Positions 45,318 through 53,982 of a stretch of 64,000 nt of DNA are shown piece after piece. This DNA comes from Calditrichota bacterium (GTDB taxonomy: Bacteria; CLD3): the NCBI GenBank assembly GCA_008501735.1, contig QQUF01000022.1, forward strand, positions 35,034 through 99,033. The letters run 5' to 3'. The position numbers and the translations under genes are program-made. Numbering within the stretch: the first letter of the stretch is position 1; every line of letters starts with the position of its first letter. Below the pieces are notes generated by a model. The model was not told where the DNA came from. It searched no databases and saw nothing but the letters and a program-made list of their open reading frames with translations.

Positions 45318-47474
45318 TTGAAAACACCTTTTTTACTAACTCTTACCACTCTTTTTATTTTTGGGGTTAGTTTACCTTCCTGTAAAAACACAAATCAAAA
45401 TACGAAAGCACAAAAAATGTCTGAAAAAACAGAACACGAATTTACTAACAGATTAATTCACGAAACTTCTCCTTACCTTTTACAACACGCTCACAATCCT
45501 GTCAATTGGTTTCCTTGGGGCGAAGAAGCTTTGCAAAAAGCAAAAGACGAAAACAAGCCAATTCTGGTGAGCATTGGTTACTCAGCTTGTCATTGGTGTC
45601 ACGTTATGGAAAGAGAAAGTTTTGAAGACACAACAATCGCAAGAATTATGAACGAAAGATTTGTTAACATAAAAATTGACCGCGAAGAACGTCCTGACAT
45701 TGACCAAATTTATATGAGTGCAGTTCAAGCAATTGCAGGAAATGGAGGTTGGCCACTCAACGCTTTTCTGACTCCTGAAGGTGAACCTTTTTACGGAGGA
45801 ACTTATTTCCCACCAAAAAGAATGTACGGAAGACCAAGTTGGGCAGACGTTTTGGTTTCGATTTCAAAACATTGGGAAGAAAATCCTGAGACAGCAAAAG
45901 AACAAGCCAAGAACCTCACTCAGCACATTCAACAAATCGGCAACATTTCTGGAAAAGATACAACTTTGACACCTGCACTTTTAGAATCTGCTTTCACGAA
46001 TGCTTTGGGAACTTTTGATGAAACTTACGGCGGTTTTGGGAATCCGCCGAAATTTTTGCACACAATGGAGTTGATGACTTTGTTAAGATTTCACAAACGA
46101 AGCAAAAACCCGAAGGCTTTAGAGTTAGTCGAGTTCACTTTGAGGAAAATGGCAGAAGGTGGAATTTACGACCAAGTTGGCGGAGGATTTTCGCGTTACT
46201 CAACTGATGCGAGATGGCTTGTTCCTCATTTTGAAAAAATGCTTTACGACAATGCTTTGCTTTCGAGAGTTTACCTTGAGACTTACCAAGTTACAAAAGA
46301 TGAATTTTACAAAAAGATTGCCGAAGAAATTTTCACTTACATTTTACGCGATATGACTTCTGAAAAAGGCGGATTTTTCTCAGCCGAAGACGCAGACAGT
46401 GAAGGAGTTGAAGGTAAATTCTACGTTTGGACTCCTGCTGAAATCGAATCGATTCTCGGGAAAGAAGACGCAGAAAATTTCAACGAATTTTTCGACGTTT
46501 CGGAAAGTGGAAATTTTGAACACCAAAATATTTTAAACATTAAAATCAGCCTCGAAGAATTTGCAAAACAAAAATCAATGTCAGTTGCAGACTTTGAAAA
46601 ATTTCTTTCAGATTCAAAAGCCAAACTTTTTGAAGTTAGAGAAAAACGAATTCGTCCGGGACTTGACGACAAGATTCTTGTTTCGTGGAACGGAATGATG
46701 CTTTACTCTTTCATTCAAGGCTACAACATTTTACGAAATGAAACTTACCTCGAAGTTGCAAAGAAAAATGCAGACTTCCTTTTGGAAAATTTGACAAACG
46801 GAAAATTCCTTTACCGAACTCACAAAGACGGCAAAAGTCATTTGAATGCCTATTTACAAGATTACTCGAAATTCGGACTTGCTTTGGTTGAGCTTTTCTC
46901 TGCAACAGGTGAGAAAAAATATTTGGACAAAGCAAAAAGCCTTGCTTCAACAATGATTGAAGAATTTTGGGACGAGGAAAGCAAAACATTTTACCTGACA
47001 GGCAAAAGCCACGAGAAATTAATTGTCCGCTCAAAAGACATTTACGATGGTGCTGTTCCTTCCGGAAATTCAGTTGCTTTAGATTTTCTTTTGAGACTTC
47101 ACGTTCTTACAGGAAATGAAAAATTCAGAGCAATTGGACAAAAAGGTCTTGAAAACATTGCAGAAGTTGCCGGCAAATATTCAAGTTCTTTCGGTTACGT
47201 TTTGATGGCTTCTGATTTTGCAATGGATTCGCCAAAAGAAATCGTGATTCTTGGTGAACAGAACGAAGAATTTTTGACAAAACTTTACGCAGACTTTTAC
47301 CCGAACAAAGTTGTAGTTTTGGCGGATGAAATTTCGGAAGAGTTAGCACAGGAAATTCCACTTCTTGAAGGCAGAACTAAAATTGGCGACAAAACAACTG
47401 CTTTCGTTTGCGAGAATTTTATCTGTAAATTGCCTGTTACCGAAGTTGCCGATTTTGTAAAGCAGTTGGATTAA
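45318..47474 (+). CDS. Thioredoxin-domain protein of the YyaL/DUF255 family, probable lipoprotein
   Basis: 718 residues from TTG 45318. This start is kept because it gives a signal peptide with lipobox LPSC ([14 protein letters not shown]). A later ATG at 45417 would give the cytoplasmic form. The thioredoxin-like DUF255 domain (about 35-200) contains [35 protein letters not shown] with the CxxC pair, and [20 protein letters not shown]. Residues about 230-700 form an (alpha/alpha)6 barrel like N-acylglucosamine epimerases ([33 protein letters not shown]). Homologues occur from bacteria to mammals (SPATA20) without a proven activity. An exported version is worth noting. Confidence 0.88.
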   Translation: MKTPFLLTLTTLFIFGVSLPSCKNTNQNTKAQKMSEKTEHEFTNRLIHETSPYLLQHAHNPVNWFPWGEEALQKAKDENKPILVSIGYSACHWCHVMERESFEDTTIARIMNERFVNIKIDREERPDIDQIYMSAVQAIAGNGGWPLNAFLTPEGEPFYGGTYFPPKRMYGRPSWADVLVSISKHWEENPETAKEQAKNLTQHIQQIGNISGKDTTLTPALLESAFTNALGTFDETYGGFGNPPKFLHTMELMTLLRFHKRSKNPKALELVEFTLRKMAEGGIYDQVGGGFSRYSTDARWLVPHFEKMLYDNALLSRVYLETYQVTKDEFYKKIAEEIFTYILRDMTSEKGGFFSAEDADSEGVEGKFYVWTPAEIESILGKEDAENFNEFFDVSESGNFEHQNILNIKISLEEFAKQKSMSVADFEKFLSDSKAKLFEVREKRIRPGLDDKILVSWNGMMLYSFIQGYNILRNETYLEVAKKNADFLLENLTNGKFLYRTHKDGKSHLNAYLQDYSKFGLALVELFSATGEKKYLDKAKSLASTMIEEFWDEESKTFYLTGKSHEKLIVRSKDIYDGAVPSGNSVALDFLLRLHVLTGNEKFRAIGQKGLENIAEVAGKYSSSFGYVLMASDFAMDSPKEIVILGEQNEEFLTKLYADFYPNKVVVLADEISEELAQEIPLLEGRTKIGDKTTAFVCENFICKLPVTEVADFVKQLD

Positions 47475-47483
47475 TATTTTTCG

Positions 47484-47511
47484 TAGGGAACAAATATTTT
47501 TGTTCCCTACA
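47484..47511. repeat. Inverted repeat, GTAGGGA family
   Basis: GTAGGGAACAAA (47484-47495) pairs perfectly with 47500-47511. A further half copy, TTGTTCCCTACT, follows at about 47514-47525. It begins ten bases after the upstream stop. Confidence 0.85.
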
Positions 47512-47622
47512 ATTGTTCCCTACTCCTTTGAATTTCACAAATTAATTTTGAGTTTTGACTAAAATTTAGATGATTTGTTTTTTCTAACTTTAAGTTCTTA
47601 GAAAACAACGAAAGGGAAAACA

Positions 47623-49092
47623 ATGCTCAAGTTTAGTCTTTTAACAATCCTATTGGCTTTTCTGCCAAACTTTGCTTTCTCGCAAATCATTTACCAAAAT
47701 GTTAGTGCAACTAATTTACCTCTAAATTCTTTGAGTGGAAATTCAATGGATGCAAAACCTGCTGATGTTGACGGAGACGGAGATTTAGATATTTTTGTAG
47801 CTTGTGAATTTTGCCCAAACAAACTTCTTATCAATGACGGAAACGGAGTTTTTACAAATGAATCGGTTTCAAGACTTCCTCAAGTTGTGAATGATTCGGA
47901 AGACATCGCTGTTGCAGATTTTGACGGAGACAACGACATTGACGTTTTCTTTGTCTCGGAAGACGATAGTTTGAATGAGTTTTACTTGAACGATGGAAAC
48001 GGGTTTTTCACAAATGCAAACAATTTGATTCCTGTAAACGGTGAATCGAATGCAACAATTGCAGTTGACGTTGAAGACGACGGAGATTTTGACATTCTTA
48101 TCGGAAACAACGGACAAAATGTAATTTTGATAAATGACGGAAGTGGAAATTTTACAAACGAAACTTCGCTTCGTTTACCACCAAACACAAACATTACTCA
48201 AGACTTGGAATTCGGCGATGTTGACGGAGACGGCGACAAGGATTTGCTCGAAGGAAACGAAAATGGCAACCGACTTTTGCTAAATGACGGAAACGGAGTT
48301 TTTACGGAAACAACAAGTCAACTTGCTTTCACTCCAAACGGAGAAGAAACTCGTGAAGCTGAATTCGGAGACGTTGACGGCGACAATGATCTTGACATCT
48401 TTTTTGCAAACGTAACTTTTCTGCAAGGCAAACCTTCACAAAATCGACTTTTGTTGAACGACGGAAACGGATTCTTCACAGACGAAACAATCATAAACTT
48501 ACCAATTGAAGGCAAAAATACAGTTGACGGCGATTTTGTGGACGTTGATTCAGACGGCGATTTGGATTTGGTGCTTTCAAATTCATTTAACGCAAGTTTT
48601 CAGATTTTGGAAAACGACGGAAACGGAGATTTTATAGAAGCAACTAACACTTTTATTCCAAGCCAACAACCAACAGGGGATTTGATTGACGCAGAATTTG
48701 CAGACTTTAACGGAGACGGACTAACAGACCTTTACTTGTGTGGTTTTGGGCAAAGCGATTACCTTTACTTTGCAGTTGATTTGGCAAATTCAGTTGAAGA
48801 AATCGGCACTCCCAAAACATTCTCACTTTCACAAAACTACCCGAACCCTTTTAACCCTTCAACTTTCATAAATTACGAATTAGAAATTACGAATTACGAA
48901 TTGGTAAAATTGGTAATTTTTAATATTCGTGGTGAAAAGGTGAAAGAGTTTGTTTTGCCTGAGACGAAAGGTTCTGTTGTCTGGAATGGAAAAAATGAAT
49001 TTGGAAATCAAGTTGCGAGCGGAATTTATTTTTATGGAATTGAGAGTTCAAAAGGGTCTTCTGAACTTCGGAAAATGGTTTTGTTGAAGTGA
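47623..49092 (+). CDS. FG-GAP/VCBS-repeat secreted protein with T9SS-type sorting domain
   Basis: 489 residues. The Sec signal MLKFSLLTILLAFLPNFAFS is cleaved before QIIY. Seven or eight repeats follow, with the calcium-binding motif DVDGDGDLDIF and the companion LLLNDGNGVFT. This is an integrin-like FG-GAP/VCBS propeller. The C-terminus has NYPNPFNPSTFINY, GEKVKEFVLPETKGSVVWNG and GIYFYGIES, ending in MVLLK, the type A sorting domain. It is probably a calcium-stabilised surface or adhesion protein. An AT-rich repeat sequence encodes the NYELEITNYELVKL stretch inside the sorting domain. Confidence 0.9.
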   Translation: MLKFSLLTILLAFLPNFAFSQIIYQNVSATNLPLNSLSGNSMDAKPADVDGDGDLDIFVACEFCPNKLLINDGNGVFTNESVSRLPQVVNDSEDIAVADFDGDNDIDVFFVSEDDSLNEFYLNDGNGFFTNANNLIPVNGESNATIAVDVEDDGDFDILIGNNGQNVILINDGSGNFTNETSLRLPPNTNITQDLEFGDVDGDGDKDLLEGNENGNRLLLNDGNGVFTETTSQLAFTPNGEETREAEFGDVDGDNDLDIFFANVTFLQGKPSQNRLLLNDGNGFFTDETIINLPIEGKNTVDGDFVDVDSDGDLDLVLSNSFNASFQILENDGNGDFIEATNTFIPSQQPTGDLIDAEFADFNGDGLTDLYLCGFGQSDYLYFAVDLANSVEEIGTPKTFSLSQNYPNPFNPSTFINYELEITNYELVKLVIFNIRGEKVKEFVLPETKGSVVWNGKNEFGNQVASGIYFYGIESSKGSSELRKMVLLK

Positions 49093-49103
49093 GATTTTTT
49101 AAA

Positions 49104-49134
49104 GCCATCGGATAGCTTGAAGCTATTCGATGGC
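49104..49134. terminator. Hairpin between convergent genes
   Basis: GCCATCGGATAGCTT (49104-49118) pairs with 49120-49134 over 15 bases with one G-T pair, around almost no loop. It lies 11 bases after the FG-GAP gene and 5 before the end of the receiver gene, so it may serve both. T runs are weak on both sides. Confidence 0.5.
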
Positions 49135-49139
49135 AAAAT

Positions 49140-50243
49140 TTATAGTTTCTTTTCCTGCTCACAAACTTCACCGAACCAAAGAATTATTTCTTTGAGTGCG
49201 AAAATTAGTGAATTGACTGTATTTGTGGTTGGTTGGTAAAAGAAACTTAGTAAAGGTGAATGCGAGCTAGAATCATCATGTGGACCGAACTCGCTTGCTA
49301 GTCCTTGTATTGTTTTGGCAAAAGTTGTTATAAGTTCACCTGATTTTATCTTTTTTTCTTGTGAAAGCCAACTAATGAAAGGTCTAACTTTTACATTAAT
49401 TTTATCTCTTTCATAAAGAAAAATTTTCTCCTTTTCTTTGGAACGATTATTTATCCTATTAAAAGAATTAGGAGCTTTTGTTATTTCAGCAATCTTACTA
49501 AGAATTTTTTGTGAAAGATTTCTAATCAGATCCAAGTTTTCTATTATTTCTACATTTTTATCTTTATTTCGTAAGGTTTTAAAAAATACTTCTTTTGCAT
49601 TTTTATTTAGAAAATTTTCTAAGGTTTCTAAATACTTTTTATTTTCCCATAAAACATCAAGTTCTTCTAAGTTATTGATTATTTCTTTTAGGTTTTCCTT
49701 TTCCTTTGTATCCGTTTTATCAATTATATTCCCTTTCTTAAAGTTGTCAAAACTACCCTCAATCAAAGGTTTAATCACTTCAAGATTTTTTATCTCATCT
49801 GAAGAATTTCCAGTTAAAAAATAGAATCTATCTTTAGCATTTATTTGCTTACTCAAAATGGCAATCTTTAATAAATAATCTCCCTCACGATTTTCATATC
49901 CGTTTTCGGAAATGTCTCTTTGGGCGATTCTGTCCAAATCTTCTAAATTGTATTTCCTCACCTTACCTGATAAATTTCTATCAATAATCAATAAAGAATA
50001 TTTTTGCCCTTTAATTTTAATTTTTCTAAGTGCTTCTGGGAAGTCATTCTCAAATTCTATGAATTGGGACTTATTTAAAATTTGTTTTATTTCTTCAGCA
50101 TTAACTGGACGATTTATTTCTTCTTTTTTAGATTTTAACTCTTTTAATTCTTTTGAAATTGTCTCTTCTAAACGTTCTTCAAATAAATTTTCTACTCTTT
50201 CAAGTACATCGGATACTTCATCTTCTACATAAAAAATTTTCAT
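49140..50243 (-). CDS. Divergent receiver-domain protein with uncharacterised helical C-terminus
   Basis: 367 residues. Residues 1-175 follow a receiver fold: acidic pair in FYVEDE (E7, D8), phosphoacceptor D88 in LLIIDRNLSG, T144 in YFLTGN and lysine 169/170 in FDNFKKGN. A charged helical insert of about 50 residues follows the first strand, and another loop (98-122) follows the phosphoacceptor. Residues 180-367 are helical and not recognised; near the end, ASEFGPHDDSS...PTTNTVNSLIFALKEIILWF faintly recalls HEPN-like abortive-infection C-terminal domains, which is speculation. It overlaps the kinase gene by ATGA, so it is its likely partner. It belongs to the minus-strand cassette that starts at 54316. 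Confidence 0.65.
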   Translation of the reverse strand: MKIFYVEDEVSDVLERVENLFEERLEETISKELKELKSKKEEINRPVNAEEIKQILNKSQFIEFENDFPEALRKIKIKGQKYSLLIIDRNLSGKVRKYNLEDLDRIAQRDISENGYENREGDYLLKIAILSKQINAKDRFYFLTGNSSDEIKNLEVIKPLIEGSFDNFKKGNIIDKTDTKEKENLKEIINNLEELDVLWENKKYLETLENFLNKNAKEVFFKTLRNKDKNVEIIENLDLIRNLSQKILSKIAEITKAPNSFNRINNRSKEKEKIFLYERDKINVKVRPFISWLSQEKKIKSGELITTFAKTIQGLASEFGPHDDSSSHSPLLSFFYQPTTNTVNSLIFALKEIILWFGEVCEQEKKL

Positions 50244-51886
50244 TTAACTTTCCATAAATTTTGAAAAACTATACCAACTGAATAAATTTGGTTTTCCTTT
50301 TTTATTTTAGGAGCTGTTTTAAGGAGGTTAGCAAAACTTCTAATAATTTCCAAACCTAAACCTGTTGACTTTGTTTTCTGATTCTCTTTAAAAGAGTTTT
50401 CTACCTCAAAAGTAATTTCATTAGAATTTTGTAAAACAGAAATTTTTATACTTCTGTTCTCTTTTGGAAGAAAAGATGAATATTTAACTGCGTTTAAAAG
50501 TAACTCTTGAAATAAAATTGTGAATTTGATTCTTGAACCTTTTGCATTCCCAATAACCATTTCTTTTGCTTCGTCTAAATTTAGGTTTAACCTAAAAAAG
50601 TATTTTTGAAGAAAACCTATTAACTTCTGTAAATCTTCGGTTTGTGAGATATTAACCCATAATTCTTTTGCCTCGATAAAAATTTCTTCTGTTGGAAAAT
50701 AATTTTCCACAAAATTAGAGAAGTATTTTCCGTCAAACATATTTCCGACCGAATATTTTAACGCATCTAAAATAACTTGCTCAAAATTCATACCTTCATC
50801 ATCAATATTTTTAGCATCATAAAGAAAATCTTCAAATGAATTATGGTGAGATAGATTCATTGCATTTACAACTTCTCTAATAAGATTTGTTCCCTTCAAT
50901 GCATTTTCTATCGCAAATGGATTATAAGTTTGCTTTCTCTTCATATTTTCTAATGGGTCAATAACAGAAGCAATTAAATTTTTGATTGAATGTGAAAGGT
51001 TAGACATTATTCTGTCTCGTTCTTGCTGAACCTTTATTTCTTGAATGTCGTCACCAATAGAATTACCCTCATATTCGTTATGACAAACATATTTAATTTT
51101 TTCTAAGTCTTTGATTGCCAAATCGTAATCATTTAAAGTAAGATATATTTTACTACGACTTTTAAGCATTTCTGCTAACTCAAAGTCCTCACTAAACCTA
51201 TTTCCCCCGTACAATTCAATAGATTTAGAAATATCTTTTAAAGCATTTTGATATTTGTTAAGACTTTTAAAACATAGACCTCTTTTGTAATATGATTCAT
51301 AATTTTCTGGTTCTAGTTCAATAGCTTGAGTAAAATCTTCGATGGCAAGTTCTATTTTATCTAACCAATAATAACATAAACCTCTTTTGTAAAACAGAAT
51401 TGCATTTTCTGGTTTAATGGCAATTGCTTTATCAAGATATTCACAGGCTTCCTTATATTTATTCATTTTTATTAAGCACTCACTAACAAGTTGCAGAGCT
51501 TGAATATCCTCGGGGACTAATTCAATCACTTTAGAAAAATCATTTGTAGCTTCACCATAATTTTCTTCTTTCATAAAACACTTTCCTCTAAAAGACAAAG
51601 CAATTTGATTTCCAGAATCTAATCCAATCGCTTTAGTGAAATGTTCCTTTGCTTTTTTGAGGTTGACAAGGTCGTATGATTTAATTTCTCCTGTTGAAGG
51701 TTCTACCATTCTGTTTTCAATTTCTTTTATTTCTCGTTCAATCTCCTCAGATTTGCTCTCGTCACTGTTCCATCGAATTTTTTTAAGTTCTTTGAGTTCG
51801 TTTTCCGAATGGTCAATTTTAGAATAGCTTTTAAGCCCAGATATGGTATGTTCTCTTGCCTTTTGGTTTATTTTCGAGTCAATCAT
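50240..51886 (-). CDS. Soluble TPR-repeat histidine kinase-like protein
   Basis: 548 residues with no membrane segment. Five or six TPRs cover about 75-265 (AILFYKRGLCYYWLDKIELA, ESYYKRGLCFKSLNKYQNAL). A phosphotransfer-like helix follows with MSNLSHSIKNLIASVIDPLE; His299 is the candidate phosphorylation site. The GHKL ATPase domain has N-box FQELLLNAVKYS (Asn465) and G-box STGLGLEIIRSFA; the D-box is weak. The TPR sensor suggests a protein or RNA-protein input from the cytoplasm. ATG 51886 has AGGT six bases before it and a sigma-54-like promoter candidate 35-50 bases upstream. The receiver gene downstream overlaps by ATGA. Confidence 0.8.
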   Translation of the reverse strand: MIDSKINQKAREHTISGLKSYSKIDHSENELKELKKIRWNSDESKSEEIEREIKEIENRMVEPSTGEIKSYDLVNLKKAKEHFTKAIGLDSGNQIALSFRGKCFMKEENYGEATNDFSKVIELVPEDIQALQLVSECLIKMNKYKEACEYLDKAIAIKPENAILFYKRGLCYYWLDKIELAIEDFTQAIELEPENYESYYKRGLCFKSLNKYQNALKDISKSIELYGGNRFSEDFELAEMLKSRSKIYLTLNDYDLAIKDLEKIKYVCHNEYEGNSIGDDIQEIKVQQERDRIMSNLSHSIKNLIASVIDPLENMKRKQTYNPFAIENALKGTNLIREVVNAMNLSHHNSFEDFLYDAKNIDDEGMNFEQVILDALKYSVGNMFDGKYFSNFVENYFPTEEIFIEAKELWVNISQTEDLQKLIGFLQKYFFRLNLNLDEAKEMVIGNAKGSRIKFTILFQELLLNAVKYSSFLPKENRSIKISVLQNSNEITFEVENSFKENQKTKSTGLGLEIIRSFANLLKTAPKIKKENQIYSVGIVFQNLWKVK

Positions 51887-51920
51887 CTTTTACCTAATTT
51901 TTTAAGTTTCCAAACAAACT

Positions 51921-51937
51921 TACACACTTTGTGCCAA
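51921..51937 (-). promoter_or_regulatory. Candidate sigma-54 promoter for the TPR kinase/receiver genes
   Basis: On the minus strand, TTGGCAC (-24, 51937-51931) is followed by AAAGT and GTGTA (-12, 51925-51921). The -24 half is a perfect match to TTGGCAC. The -12 half matches TTGCA at three of five bases, having GT where GC is expected. The spacing is exact. A start near 51909 would leave about 22 bases of leader with a ribosome site before ATG 51886. The gene next upstream encodes a sigma-54 activator. Confidence 0.45.
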
Positions 51938-52020
51938 AAACAAAAATCTCTTTCTAAAAGTCTAAAATGAAACTCTGCCAAATCGGAAGTAAAAATATTT
52001 ACGGATAAAAGTAAATATTT

Positions 52021-53574
52021 TTAGTCTCTCCATTTTCTAAGGTGTTCACTTCCTTCTTTGAAAATTTCATACTCTTCGTCTGTCATTGTCGGATATTTTA
52101 ACAACTTTTCAATCAAGGTATCATTTTCTTTCACTTTCTTCAATCTTGCTCGAAAAGTATGTGGTGCAAGTCCGAGAAGTTTTGCGGCTTGAGTTGCGTT
52201 TCCGTTGGCTTTTTTCAAAGCCGCTTCGTAGTATTTTTTCGGAATGTCAAAATCAAAGTTGATTCCTTCGTCAGGAATTAGAACTTCCGTTTGAGGTTTG
52301 CCAATTTCAATGATGTTCAGACTTTCGGCACCAATCTCATTTTCAGGAAAAACGAATGCGGATTCGACAGCATTTTTTAGTTGCCTGACATTTCCTCGCC
52401 ACTGATTTTGTAGGATTTTGGTTTTTGCAGAATTTGAGAAAATTTTTGATTTTTGGTATTTTTGATTAAGCTCGTCCAAAATCTTTTCGGCAATCAAAAT
52501 TTTGTCGTTTGTTCTTTCTCGGAGTGGTGGAATGAAAATTTTTCTCACAACAAGCCTGTAAAACAAATCCTCTCTGAAAGTCCCTTCTTTCACTAATTTT
52601 TCAATATTTTTGTTTGTCGCCGAAATGACTCTGACGTTTACTTTTTCCTCAAAACTTGAGCCAACAGGAAAAAATGTTCCGTCTTGCAAAACTCGTAAAA
52701 GTTTGACTTGAACCGACAAAGGCAAGTCGGCGATTTCGTCAAGAAAAATTGTGCCGTTGTCCGCAAGTTTGAACTTTCCGTCTTTGTCCGAAGTTGCACC
52801 TGTGAAAGAGCCTTTTTTGTGTCCGAAAAATTCACTTTCAAAAAGTTCAAGTGGAATCGCTCCACAATTTACTTTGACCAAGTTTCCGTCTTTTCGTGAG
52901 CTGTTTTTGTGAATTGCTTCTGCGACAAGTTCTTTACCTGTTCCGCTTTCGCCTTGAATAAAAATTGGAATTTCCGAATCGGCAAAAACTGAAATTTCTT
53001 TTTTCAAGTTTAGAATTTCCGCACTTTCGCCAATGATTTCTTCGTAGGCTAAATTTATATTTTTCTTAAGAAATTCATTTTCACGTTTGAACTTTGTGAG
53101 CTCAGTTTTTAGAGTAGAAACTTTTCTAATTTTCGGAAAATCGTCAAGCTCAAAAGTTACTTCCGAAATTCCCGATTCCCTTGAAACTTGAATTAATTTT
53201 GCATCTGTTACTTTGCCTTGTTTGAGAAAAAGCCAACAAGCGTGCATTGTTGGAGTTCCCGAAGTAACGGAAATTGTAAATTTTGCTTTTGGGTTTTCGG
53301 ATTGAATTTCAGAAAGTGCTTTGTGCATCGCAGGGTAAACGATGTTGTAATTTGTTGGGTCAGCCGAAAGACAATCTTTGTAAAAGACTTTTAGTTTTGG
53401 GTAGGTATTTCGGCAAAAAGCCAAAATTTCAGAGGCTGGTTTTAAATATTTTTCGTGGTTGTAGAGAAGGTAAAGTTTGTCGAATTTTTGATTTTCCAAA
53501 ACGGTGAGAATCGCACCCACTTTTTCATTCGGGAAACAATCGTTGTTACCAATAAAAGAAATTAAAATCTTCAT
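52021..53574 (-). CDS. RtcR-like sigma-54 activator with N-terminal CARF domain
   Basis: 517 residues. Residues 1-145 form a CARF-like Rossmann domain: KILISFIGNNDCFPN, VGAILTVLENQKFDKLYLLY, and the ligand-loop motif TISVTSGTPTMHACWLFLKQ (SGTPTMH at 105-111), as in RtcR. The AAA+ domain follows with Walker A GESGTGKE (208-215), sigma-54 contact loop GSFTGA (255-260, a variant of GAFTGA), Walker B GTIFLDE (274-280) and FREDLFYRL. The Fis-type helix-turn-helix is at about 455-485 (ANGNATQAAKLLGLAPHTFR). In RtcR the N-domain blocks the ATPase until an RNA-derived ligand binds. No rtcBA genes are nearby; instead a HEPN/MNT pair precedes it by 15 bases and a kinase/receiver pair follows. Confidence 0.88.
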   Translation of the reverse strand: MKILISFIGNNDCFPNEKVGAILTVLENQKFDKLYLLYNHEKYLKPASEILAFCRNTYPKLKVFYKDCLSADPTNYNIVYPAMHKALSEIQSENPKAKFTISVTSGTPTMHACWLFLKQGKVTDAKLIQVSRESGISEVTFELDDFPKIRKVSTLKTELTKFKRENEFLKKNINLAYEEIIGESAEILNLKKEISVFADSEIPIFIQGESGTGKELVAEAIHKNSSRKDGNLVKVNCGAIPLELFESEFFGHKKGSFTGATSDKDGKFKLADNGTIFLDEIADLPLSVQVKLLRVLQDGTFFPVGSSFEEKVNVRVISATNKNIEKLVKEGTFREDLFYRLVVRKIFIPPLRERTNDKILIAEKILDELNQKYQKSKIFSNSAKTKILQNQWRGNVRQLKNAVESAFVFPENEIGAESLNIIEIGKPQTEVLIPDEGINFDFDIPKKYYEAALKKANGNATQAAKLLGLAPHTFRARLKKVKENDTLIEKLLKYPTMTDEEYEIFKEGSEHLRKWRD

Positions 53575-53589
53575 TTATTTTTACCAATT

Positions 53590-53982
53590 TCATTTTAAAT
53601 CAGCTGAGTCTAAAATATCTCTAAAAATAGGAATCAACTTTTGCAAAGCCTTTACAGCTTGACGAGCTTCTTCACGAGTTGCCGATTCTCCTGGATAACG
53701 GAAAGCTACAGCGAAAGGATTTAGGTAAGCGAATAATTCTTTGTGAATTTCTAATTCAGGAACAACAGGTAAGCATAACTCCATCAAAGCCAATAAGTCG
53801 TGAACTTTCCCAAATCGAATATTTTCCTTTTGCAAAATTGCTTTTAAATATTTTTCTACAGATTGTTGAGCATGAAATCCAGCCGAGTCATAATTTGGAA
53901 ACTTCCTTGCTCTGAATTCTCTTAAAGCACTGTGGTAATCACCTTCGGCTTTCTCAATCCACTCTTTTATCAGTTCGTTCAT
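53590..53982 (-). CDS. HEPN-domain protein, probable toxin half of an MNT/HEPN pair
   Basis: 130 residues. The PF05168-type HEPN pattern is present: WIEKAEGDYHSALREF, DSAGFHAQQSVEKYLKAIL and FGKVHDLLALM. The RNase motif Rx4H is intact as R56-FGKV-H61, so catalytic activity is possible. The HxY tyrosine that is AMPylated in HepT proteins is absent (Leu at that place), so control by its partner must differ from the Shewanella HepT/MntA model. It overlaps the MNT gene by 29 bases and lies 15 bases before the CARF activator gene. Confidence 0.88.
   Translation of the reverse strand: MNELIKEWIEKAEGDYHSALREFRARKFPNYDSAGFHAQQSVEKYLKAILQKENIRFGKVHDLLALMELCLPVVPELEIHKELFAYLNPFAVAFRYPGESATREEARQAVKALQKLIPIFRDILDSADLK

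Noticed and set aside
49438-50232. Two plus-strand frames of 106-128 codons opposite the receiver gene
   Set aside because: Ser/Phe/Leu-rich shadows; the minus-strand gene has receiver motifs and coupling to the kinase.
52021-53574. Type III CRISPR accessory protein because of the CARF domain
   Set aside because: No CRISPR array or cas gene in the window; the AAA+ sigma-54 and Fis domains make it RtcR-like.
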